12,858 nucleotides of DNA from Pseudomonadota bacterium (GTDB lineage Bacteria > Pseudomonadota > Gammaproteobacteria > Xanthomonadales > Xanthomonadaceae), in assembly GCA_023438325.1 (NCBI GenBank), contig JAEXRB010000104.1:1-12858 (forward strand), given 5' to 3'. Made by a program: the position numbers and the translations under genes. The first letter of the stretch is position 1. The number at the start of each line of letters is the position of its first letter. This document shows positions 6,655-12,858 of the stretch, in pieces. Under the pieces are notes generated by a model, which had not been told where the DNA came from, ran no database searches, and worked only from the letters and a program-made list of their open reading frames with translations.

Positions 6655-7929
6655 ATGCTTGGGCAGAAACAAGGAATACCCGATGCTTTCGAGCATCTGG
6701 ATGGTGTGAACCTCGCCGCACTGGCTGCACGCGAAGGTACGCCGCTCTATGTCTATTCGGCCTCGGCCATGCGCGAACGCATCCGTGCGTTGCGTGCGGC
6801 GCTGCAAGGGCTCGATGCCGGCATCCGCTACGCCGTCAAAGCCAACGGCAATGTCGCGGTGTTGCAACTGCTGGCAGAGGAAGGCGCGGGCGCGGACATC
6901 GTGTCCGGTGGCGAGATGCAGCGCGCCTTGCGTGCCGGCATGCCGGCGCGTGACATCGTGTTTTCCGGGGTCGGGAAAACCGATGCGGAAATCGATGCCG
7001 CCTTGAGCGCCGGCATCGGCCGCTTCAATGTCGAATCGCTTGCCGAAATGGATGCCATCGAACGCATCGCCGCGGCGCGTGGCGACGTGGCCGCAGCCTC
7101 GGTGCGGATCAATCCCGATGTGGATGCGCTCACCCACGCCAAGATTTCCACCGGCAAGGCGGAGAACAAGTTCGGTGTGTCCATCGACGAAGCGCGCGGC
7201 TGGTTCGAGGCCAGGGCGCGCTGGCCGCATGTGCGGCTGGATGGTTTGCACATGCACATCGGCTCGCAGTTGCTGAGCCTTGAACCGGTGCGGCAGGCCT
7301 TGCAGCGCATGGCGGCGTTCTGGCGCGAGCTCGAAGCGGCCGGGCACGACATCGTCAGCATCGATGTGGGTGGCGGCCTTGGCGTGCGTTACCGCGAAGG
7401 CGAGCGTGCGCCTGATGCGCGGGATTACGTGGCCTTGATTCGCGAATCCTTGCGTGATTTTTCCGGGCGTATCCTGCTGGAGCCGGGGCGCTGGCTGGTG
7501 GCCGAGGCCGGCATTCTTTTGACGCACGTGATTCTGGAAAAAGAGGGCGAAGCACGTCGCTTCCTCGTGCTGGATGCTGCCATGAACGACCTGTTGCGCC
7601 CGAGTCTGTACGAGGCCTGGCACGACATCGTCCGTATCGGCGGTATCGATTCACGCGAAAGAGTCGTCTACGACGTGGTCGGCCCGGTTTGCGAAACCGG
7701 CGATACCTTCGCCACCGGGCGTGAGTTGCCACGCTGTGAAGCCGGCGATCTGGTCGCCATTCTCGCTACGGGCGCATATGGCGCCTCGATGGCATCAACC
7801 TACAATTCCCGCCCCTTGCCCGCTGAAGTGCTGGTGGACGAAGGCCGTTACGCGCTGGTGCGTCGCCGCCAGAGTTTTGACGACATCATTGCCGGCGAGC
7901 AGCCGGCCTGCGATTGGAGAAGTGCATGA
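6655..7929 (+). CDS. lysA: Diaminopimelate decarboxylase
   Basis: A 424-residue cytoplasmic PLP enzyme of fold type III that decarboxylates meso-DAP to L-lysine; length is normal for the family. Key motifs are all present: YAVKAN with the PLP lysine Lys62; HMHIGSQ at 199-205; DVGGGLGV at 237-244 for the PLP phosphate; EPGRWLVAEAG at 276-286; MNDLLRPSLYEAWH at 310-323, whose Arg and Tyr hold the substrate's D-end carboxylate; CETGD with Cys346; and GAYGASMASTYNSRP at 373-387. These favour DAP over ornithine or arginine. It is first in a three-gene unit and its TGA overlaps the ATG of the M19/serine hydrolase gene. In many Xanthomonadaceae DAP decarboxylase is fused to aspartokinase, so a free-standing lysA among peptide-degrading enzymes may be a second copy serving catabolism. 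That is inference, and it could equally be the only biosynthetic copy. Confidence 0.93.
   Translation: MLGQKQGIPDAFEHLDGVNLAALAAREGTPLYVYSASAMRERIRALRAALQGLDAGIRYAVKANGNVAVLQLLAEEGAGADIVSGGEMQRALRAGMPARDIVFSGVGKTDAEIDAALSAGIGRFNVESLAEMDAIERIAAARGDVAAASVRINPDVDALTHAKISTGKAENKFGVSIDEARGWFEARARWPHVRLDGLHMHIGSQLLSLEPVRQALQRMAAFWRELEAAGHDIVSIDVGGGLGVRYREGERAPDARDYVALIRESLRDFSGRILLEPGRWLVAEAGILLTHVILEKEGEARRFLVLDAAMNDLLRPSLYEAWHDIVRIGGIDSRERVVYDVVGPVCETGDTFATGRELPRCEAGDLVAILATGAYGASMASTYNSRPLPAEVLVDEGRYALVRRRQSFDDIIAGEQPACDWRSA
7916..7919 (+). promoter_or_regulatory. Ribosome binding site fixing the dipeptidase/hydrolase start
   Basis: GGAG, 6 nt before the ATG at 7926 and inside the last codons of lysA. 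It selects 7926 over the in-frame TTG at 7914, and it gives a clean lipoprotein signal peptide. Confidence 0.75.
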
Positions 7930-10625
7930 ATCGTTCCGTTGCCTGCCTGTCCGCCGCACTCGCGCTTGTCGCCGGATGCGCCAGTGTGACAGGCGCCCCA
8001 TCGAAGCGGCCTCTGGCGCTGGATACGCACGTCGACATTCCATTGGATTACATGCGTCAGCCGCATTTCGATGCAGGTGGCGACAGCGTGTTGCAGGTGG
8101 ACCTGGCCAAGATGCAGCGCGGCGGCATGGATGCCGCGTTTCTGGTGATCTACGTGGGGCAGGGGCCGTTGAGCGCGGAAGGCTACGCCGATGCGGTGGC
8201 GCAGGCCGACCGAAAATATTCGGCCATCGACATGCTGCTGGCAAAAAATCCAGGGCGCGTGCGCGCCGCGCTCACGCCACGCGATGTGCGCGAAAACCAT
8301 GCGCAGGGTTTGCTGAGCCTGGCCATGGGTATCGAGAACGGGTATTCGCTCGGGCACGATCTGAATCGACTCGATGCAGCCTTTGCTCGCGGTGCGCGCT
8401 ATCTCGGCCTGACCCATGTCGGCAACAACGATTTGTGCAGCAGCTCGATGCCCAATCTCGAGTTGGGCGAGGCGGCGCACAACAGCCCGGAAGATGCCGG
8501 CATGAGCGCGTTCGGTCGCGCTGCGGTGGCGCGCGCCAATGCGCTGGGGATGATGGTGGATGTGTCGCACACCTCGGACAACTGCGTGCGCGATGCGCTG
8601 GCCATTTCGAGCGCGCCGATCATCGCCTCGCACACCTCTGCGCGGGCCCTGACCGATCATCCGCGTAATCTGCCCGATGAGTTGTTGCGCGCCATTGCGG
8701 AAAAGGGCGGCGTGATCCAGGCGGTGGCCTACAAGGAATTCATCAAGCACGATCCGGTGCGCAAGGCAGCCGAGGAGGCCTTGCAGCAGGACGTGGCGCG
8801 CCTGGCTGGCGATGCCGAATACGACAGCGACAAACACGATCACCTGCCCGCGATGGTCGATGGCCTGGCGCGCATCGAACGGACGAATCCGCTTGCCAAT
8901 CTCGACGATTTCGTCGCCCATGTCCGCCACATGGTGGCCGTGGCGGGTATCGATCATGTCGGCCTCACCTCCGATTTCGATGGTGGCGGCGGCATCACCG
9001 GCTGGATGGATGCCGCGCAAACCGGCAACGTCACCGAGGCGCTGCGTCGTGCCGGCTTCAGCGCGGTCGACATCGAAAAGCTGTGGGGTGGCAATCTTTT
9101 GCGTGTTTGGCAACAGGTCATCGATGCTTCCGGCGCCCACGCCGGCACCGAGCAGATCGTCGATGCCGCCGTGCGCGATGCGATGGCGCGCTACGACTTG
9201 CCCGGCATCGCCATCGGCGTGATCGAAAATGGCGAAGTGAGCTTCGCGCGCGGCTATGGCGAGACGTTGGCCGGCTCCGGTGCCGCCGTGACACCGCACT
9301 CGCTGTTCAAGATCGCCTCCAACACCAAGGCGATGACGGCGTCGCTGCTGGCGCGGCTGGTGGATGCGGGAAAACTGGACTGGAGTGATCCGGTCATCAA
9401 GCATCTTCCTGACTTTCGCATGCACGACGCCTGGATTACCGGACAGATGCAGGTGCGCGACCTTCTGATCCACAACAGCGGTTTGGGATTGGGGGCGGGC
9501 GATCTGATGCTGTGGCCGGAACCGAACGATTTTTCCCGTGCCGATGTGCTGGCCGGACTGGCGCACTTGAAACCTGCGACGAGTTTCCGTTCGGCTTACG
9601 CCTACGACAACCTGCTCTACATCGTTGCGGGCGAAGTCGCGGCAGCAGCGGGCGGGGCCGATTACGAGACCTTGCTGGCGCGCGAAGTGTTCGCCCCGCT
9701 TGGGTTGGATCGCTGCCGCGTCGGTGCGTTCTCGCGCGATGCGGTGGGCGACATCGCGCAGCCGCATCGCAGCGGCAAGGTGCCCGGCAATGTGGATGGC
9801 GCAGACATTCCCGCGATCACCTCGGCGGCGGCCGGTGGCGTGCGTTGCAGCCTTGACGACATGCTCGTGTGGATGGGCAACTGGCTGGATGCTTCGCGCA
9901 CGCCGGGCTGGCTGTCCGATGCGCAGCGTCATGCGATGTGGCGACCGCAGATGCCGATGCCGGTGAGCGCACGCCAGCAGCGCTGGGAAAAGATGCATTT
10001 TTCCGCCTACGGCTACGGCTTTCGCCTGAGCGACGTGAACGGCCAGTTTCGCGCCGGTCATACCGGCACGCTTGACGGCATGTACTCGGCCATGGCGCTT
10101 TTCCCGGACAGCCGCAGCGGTTACGTGTTCATGATCAATGGCGAAGCCGCGCAGGCGCGCACCGTGCTCGAAGCGCTGCTGTCGCGTCAGCTGACTCGCC
10201 CCGGAAGCGCGCCGGCGGTATCGGATTTCGCATGGGAACTGGACGAGATGGGGGCATCGTCGGTTCAGGTTCCAGCAGGAAAAACTGCTGCGACGCGCGA
10301 GCAGGTGAGGCCGGCAGAACTGGGTGCCCGGCTCGGGGTTTATCGCGATGCGTGGTTCGGCGAGGTGGCGTTGTGTGCCGATGCCGACGCGGTGCGATGG
10401 GTTTCCCGCAAATCCCCGCGCATGCATGGCACCGTGATGCGCGCCGGCGAGCGCCTGCTGGTGGAGTGGAACGATCCGGGCGTGAGTGGTGCGGATGCGT
10501 GGCTGGACCTCTCCCCAAGCCAGGCCCGATCACCGACAATGACGCTGCTCGCCATCGATCCTTCGACCGATTTCAGCTACGACTTCCACGATCTGTCATT
10601 GCAACGGACGCGCCCCTGTGACTGA
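7926..10625 (+). CDS. Fusion lipoprotein: M19 membrane dipeptidase + class C beta-lactamase/R61-like serine hydrolase + DUF3471-like tail
   Basis: 899 residues. The lipobox LVAGC puts the lipid anchor on Cys18. Residues about 28-398 are a complete M19 (renal dipeptidase family) zinc peptidase: His35 and Asp37 in DTHVD, Glu137 in GIENGY, His215 in DVSH, His236 in ASHTS and Asp350 in TSDFDGG match the metal and catalytic positions. Residues about 405-755 are a complete penicillin-recognising serine hydrolase: Ser465-x-x-Lys468 in SNTK, Tyr560-x-Asn562 in YDN, and HTG at 712-714, the HTG form seen in the R61 DD-peptidase and near the HxG of D-aminopeptidases. Residues about 795-895 resemble DUF3471 (YRDAWFGEVAL, TDFSYDFHDL). 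M19 enzymes cleave dipeptides, including those with a C-terminal D-residue, so a two-step D-peptide hydrolase is a fair inference. An esterase role for the second domain is possible. It overlaps lysA by 4 nt and the dehydrogenase by 8 nt. Confidence 0.93.
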   Translation: MNRSVACLSAALALVAGCASVTGAPSKRPLALDTHVDIPLDYMRQPHFDAGGDSVLQVDLAKMQRGGMDAAFLVIYVGQGPLSAEGYADAVAQADRKYSAIDMLLAKNPGRVRAALTPRDVRENHAQGLLSLAMGIENGYSLGHDLNRLDAAFARGARYLGLTHVGNNDLCSSSMPNLELGEAAHNSPEDAGMSAFGRAAVARANALGMMVDVSHTSDNCVRDALAISSAPIIASHTSARALTDHPRNLPDELLRAIAEKGGVIQAVAYKEFIKHDPVRKAAEEALQQDVARLAGDAEYDSDKHDHLPAMVDGLARIERTNPLANLDDFVAHVRHMVAVAGIDHVGLTSDFDGGGGITGWMDAAQTGNVTEALRRAGFSAVDIEKLWGGNLLRVWQQVIDASGAHAGTEQIVDAAVRDAMARYDLPGIAIGVIENGEVSFARGYGETLAGSGAAVTPHSLFKIASNTKAMTASLLARLVDAGKLDWSDPVIKHLPDFRMHDAWITGQMQVRDLLIHNSGLGLGAGDLMLWPEPNDFSRADVLAGLAHLKPATSFRSAYAYDNLLYIVAGEVAAAAGGADYETLLAREVFAPLGLDRCRVGAFSRDAVGDIAQPHRSGKVPGNVDGADIPAITSAAAGGVRCSLDDMLVWMGNWLDASRTPGWLSDAQRHAMWRPQMPMPVSARQQRWEKMHFSAYGYGFRLSDVNGQFRAGHTGTLDGMYSAMALFPDSRSGYVFMINGEAAQARTVLEALLSRQLTRPGSAPAVSDFAWELDEMGASSVQVPAGKTAATREQVRPAELGARLGVYRDAWFGEVALCADADAVRWVSRKSPRMHGTVMRAGERLLVEWNDPGVSGADAWLDLSPSQARSPTMTLLAIDPSTDFSYDFHDLSLQRTRPCD

Positions 10626-11874
10626 CCTTGCCACGCCCCGCGCCGCCGATGTCGCTGTCATCGGCAGCGGCATCATCGGACTTTCCTGTGCCTTCCACCT
10701 GCGCGAGCAGGGACGAGAAGTGCTGATGATCGATCCGAGCGGCTTCGGCAACCAGACCTCGCACGGCAATGCCGGCTCCATTTCGATCGGCGATGTGCTG
10801 CCGCAATCCACGCCGGGCGTGCTGATGACCGGCATCAAGATGCTGCTGGATCCCGATGCGCCGCTGAAACTGGATTTTGGCGCGTTGCCGACGTGGCTGC
10901 GCTGGGTGATGCGTTTTGTCTACAGCGGCGGCGCGTCACGCGTGACCCAGTACATCAACGCCATGCACGCGATCAACGACGCCTCGCGCGATGCCTGGCT
11001 GGACATGGCCGCTGCCATCGGCGCGAGCGAGCTTGTGGCCGAAACCGGTTGGCTGCACGTCTACAGCGAGTCTTCCAGCTTCGAGAAAGGCGAGTGGGAG
11101 CGGCAGTTGATGCGCGAGCGCGGCGTCAGCCACCACGTGCTGGATGCCAAGCAACTGCGCGATCTGGAGCCGGGTATCGGCAAGGATTTCCAGCATGCCG
11201 TGTTTCAGGACAAGTCGCTGGCGATGCGCGATCCGGGCCAGTTCTGCCAACGTCTGGGCGAGGCGCTGCTGGCGCGTGGTGCAGAGGCGATGCAGGCCCG
11301 CGTCGCGCAGATTCATCCCGGGCAGGGCCAGTACCGCATCGTCACCGATCGCGGCACCGTGCATGCCAAAACCGTGGTGCTGGCGGCGGGTGTCTGGACC
11401 AATCGCCTGCTGCGCGATTTCAACGTGAAGATTCCGGTGATTCCGGCGCGCGGCTATCACCTCATGTATCCGGATCAGGCCGATCTCGTGCATCGCCCGA
11501 CCTTGTGGGCCGAGCGTTACATGGTGCTCTCGCCGATGGTGCCGGGCATCCGCATGACCAGCATCAAGGAACTCACGGCCATCGGTCGCGAGCCGGATTA
11601 CCGCTACATCCAGCGCCGCGATGCCGATGCACGCCGTCTGTTTCCCGGCCTGGTCGGCCAGCCGGTGGCCGAATGGGCCGGCTACCGTCCGTGCACGCCC
11701 GATTCGCTGCCCATCATCGATCGCCTCGGCGATCACGATGTCTACATCGCCACAGGTCATGGCCACTTCGGCCTGACCCAGGCTCCGACCACCGGCAAGC
11801 TCATCGCGCAGATGATGGCCGGCGGCGAGACAATGATCCCGATGGCGCCGTATCGGTTGTCGCGTTTCGGTTGA
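10618..11874 (+). CDS. FAD-dependent D-amino acid dehydrogenase, DadA-like (possibly D-hydroxyproline dehydrogenase)
   Basis: 418 residues from GTG 10618. The N-terminal dinucleotide-binding fold is clear: VAVIGSGIIGLSCAFHL with GSGIIG at 16-21 and the ribose-binding Asp39 in VLMIDP. TSHGNAGSIS (47-56) and VVLAAGVWTN (253-262) are typical of the DadA/DAO family, as is the C-terminal FAD segment GYRPCTPDSLPIID (355-368) and ATGHGHFGLTQAPTTGKL (378-395). There is no signal peptide, so it should act at the cytoplasmic face of the inner membrane, passing electrons to the respiratory chain. Family enzymes oxidise D-amino acids to 2-oxo acids, or D-hydroxyproline in hydroxyproline pathways. Two contexts compete. 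The D-peptide hydrolase upstream (8-nt overlap) points to D-Ala and relatives. The epimerase downstream points to D-hydroxyproline. No good Shine-Dalgarno is seen, so coupling through the overlap is likely. Confidence 0.88.
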   Translation: MTDLATPRAADVAVIGSGIIGLSCAFHLREQGREVLMIDPSGFGNQTSHGNAGSISIGDVLPQSTPGVLMTGIKMLLDPDAPLKLDFGALPTWLRWVMRFVYSGGASRVTQYINAMHAINDASRDAWLDMAAAIGASELVAETGWLHVYSESSSFEKGEWERQLMRERGVSHHVLDAKQLRDLEPGIGKDFQHAVFQDKSLAMRDPGQFCQRLGEALLARGAEAMQARVAQIHPGQGQYRIVTDRGTVHAKTVVLAAGVWTNRLLRDFNVKIPVIPARGYHLMYPDQADLVHRPTLWAERYMVLSPMVPGIRMTSIKELTAIGREPDYRYIQRRDADARRLFPGLVGQPVAEWAGYRPCTPDSLPIIDRLGDHDVYIATGHGHFGLTQAPTTGKLIAQMMAGGETMIPMAPYRLSRFG

Positions 11875-11900
11875 AGTGCCGCAACGTGCGCGTGGCGTGA

Positions 11901-11954
11901 GGCGGGAGATTTTTTGCCGCAAGACCAAGCACCTCCCGCCGGCGAGTGTTTTTT
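11901..11954 (+). terminator. Weak candidate terminator or hairpin after the dehydrogenase gene
   Basis: GGCGGGAG (11901-11908) pairs perfectly with CTCCCGCC (11933-11940) across a 24-nt loop. A TTTTTT run follows at 11949-11954, 8 nt past the stem, and a further T-run sits just inside the loop. The long loop and the gap before the U-tract make this a poor intrinsic terminator; it may instead be an mRNA end hairpin. Confidence 0.35.
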
Positions 11955-11957
11955 CTC

Positions 11958-11985
11958 TGTCCCGACGGTGATTGTTCCCTATAAC
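11958..11985 (+). promoter_or_regulatory. Weak candidate promoter for the epimerase gene
   Basis: TATAAC (11980-11985, 5 of 6 to the -10) lies 21 nt before the ATG at 12007. The best -35 at suitable spacing, TGTCCC (11958-11963, 16-nt spacer), is poor. Together with the hairpin upstream this hints that the epimerase starts its own transcript. Confidence 0.3.
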
Positions 11986-12006
11986 TCACCGGGCCAAGAT
12001 CCGAAA

Positions 12007-12858
12007 ATGACCGACATGAACTCCATCGAAGTCATTGATTCCCATACTGGCGGCGAGCCGACGCGCACCGTGATTTCGGGATTTCCCGATCTGGGTGGCG
12101 GCTCGCTGGCCGAGCGGCGCGAACGATTCGCGCGCCAATTGGATCACCTGCGCAGTGCCATCGCCTGCGAGCCGCGTGGCTCCGACGTGATCGTGGGCGC
12201 GTTGCTGGTGCCACCGACCGATCCGCGTGCGGCCACGGGCGTGATCTTCTTCAACAATGTCGGCCCGTTGTGGATGTGCGGGCACGGTGCGATCGGCGTG
12301 GTTCGCAGCCTGCAATTTCTTGGCCGTATCGCGCCGGGCCGGCATTGGCTGGAAACGCCAGTGGGGTTGGTGGGCGTGCTGCTGCACGAGGATGGCCGCG
12401 TCTCGATCGACAACGTGCCTTCGTATCGCCATGCGAAAGACGTGGTGGTGAAGCTGCCGCGTCTGGGTGAGGTGCGGGGCGATGTGGCATGGGGTGGCAA
12501 CTGGTTCTTCATCACCGAAGATTCGCCATCGCCGCTGGCGTTGGCGCACTGGCGCGAACTGACCGATTACACCGTGCAGATCCGTCGCGCGTTGCAGGAT
12601 GCGGGCATCACGGGTGCCGATGGTCAGGATATCGATCACATCGAGATCAACGCCGCCTCGCCCACGCCCGGCCTTGATGGACGCAATTTCGTGTTGTGCC
12701 CGGGCTATGCCTATGACCGCTCGCCGTGCGGCACCGGCACCAGCGCCAAGATGGCTTGCCTTGCGGCCGATGGAAAGCTCGCCGCCGGCAAGGTGTGGCG
12801 GCAGGAAAGCATCGTCGGCAGCGTGTTCGAGGCGGTCTGGCAGCCCGGCCCGCAAGGA
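12007..12858 (+). CDS. 4-hydroxyproline epimerase / proline racemase family, C-terminus cut by window edge
   Basis: 284 codons are present with no stop. The family is usually about 310-335 residues, so only the last few tens are missing. The N-terminus IEVIDSHTGGEPTRTV is the family signature. Both catalytic cysteines are present: Cys91 in MCGHGAIG and Cys241 in DRSPCGTGTSAK, so this is a two-cysteine racemase/epimerase and not a trans-3-hydroxyproline dehydratase, which has Thr at the second position. The DIDHIE segment (208-213) and overall closeness to bacterial hydroxyproline 2-epimerases favour trans-4-L-hydroxyproline to cis-4-D-hydroxyproline over proline, but I cannot settle this. The preceding DadA-like gene could oxidise the D-product. 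Met4 (12016) is an alternative start; neither has a strong Shine-Dalgarno. It is separated from the operon upstream by 132 bp with a possible terminator and promoter. Confidence 0.9.
   Translation, partial: MTDMNSIEVIDSHTGGEPTRTVISGFPDLGGGSLAERRERFARQLDHLRSAIACEPRGSDVIVGALLVPPTDPRAATGVIFFNNVGPLWMCGHGAIGVVRSLQFLGRIAPGRHWLETPVGLVGVLLHEDGRVSIDNVPSYRHAKDVVVKLPRLGEVRGDVAWGGNWFFITEDSPSPLALAHWRELTDYTVQIRRALQDAGITGADGQDIDHIEINAASPTPGLDGRNFVLCPGYAYDRSPCGTGTSAKMACLAADGKLAAGKVWRQESIVGSVFEAVWQPGPQG

Noticed and set aside
9110..9150. Sequencing error joining two separate genes in the dipeptidase/hydrolase fusion
   Set aside because: The frame and codon use run smoothly through the junction, the second domain lacks its own signal peptide and ribosome site, and both domains are full length.
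7848..10427. 859-codon minus-strand open frame opposite the M19/serine hydrolase gene
   Set aside because: No domain motifs, low-complexity Arg/His-rich composition, and lies wholly over a gene with intact catalytic motifs in the other frame.
12007..12858. trans-3-hydroxy-L-proline dehydratase
   Set aside because: That subfamily has Thr in place of the second catalytic Cys. Here both Cys91 and Cys241 are present.

Overview
The window comes from a GC-rich gammaproteobacterium, most likely a member of the Xanthomonadales (Xanthomonas/Lysobacter type). The grounds are base composition, an Oar-type TonB-dependent receptor with a carboxypeptidase-regulatory-like N-terminus, three lipoprotein-type secreted enzymes, and dense operons with ATGA start/stop overlaps. 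This assignment is inference from sequence style, not a database match.

Layout. Minus strand, left: a C40 (NlpC/P60) lipoprotein peptidase (280-1752) is followed, with a 4-nt overlap, by the start of a dipeptide epimerase of the L-Ala-D/L-Glu type that runs off the left edge (1-283). A 193-bp AT-richer divergent promoter region (1753-1945) separates this pair from a plus-strand unit: a transglutaminase-like lipoprotein (1946-3490), overlapping by 4 nt a 1007-residue TonB-dependent receptor (3487-6510), closed by a strong intrinsic terminator (6546-6576). A second plus-strand unit follows: diaminopimelate decarboxylase lysA (6655-7929); a lipoprotein fusing a complete M19 membrane dipeptidase to a complete R61-type serine hydrolase (7926-10625); and a DadA-like FAD D-amino-acid dehydrogenase (10618-11874). 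All three overlap by 4 to 8 nt. After a 132-bp gap with a possible terminator and promoter, a 4-hydroxyproline epimerase / proline racemase family gene begins (12007) and runs off the right edge.

How it may work together (inference). Nearly every gene has a place in taking apart peptides that contain D-amino acids, above all murein stem peptides. C40 enzymes cut after gamma-D-Glu, and the epimerase turns L-Ala-D-Glu into L-Ala-L-Glu. M19 enzymes split dipeptides with a C-terminal D-residue, and R61/D-aminopeptidase-like hydrolases act on D-peptides. LysA turns released meso-DAP into L-lysine, a DadA-like enzyme oxidises free D-amino acids, and the last gene interconverts L/D-hydroxyproline or proline. 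The TonB receptor and the periplasmic transglutaminase-like protein would supply uptake and processing. No inner-membrane peptide transporter and no regulator is visible in the window.

No tRNA, rRNA, CRISPR array, insertion sequence or integrase was seen. No stretch over 300 bp lacks a gene.
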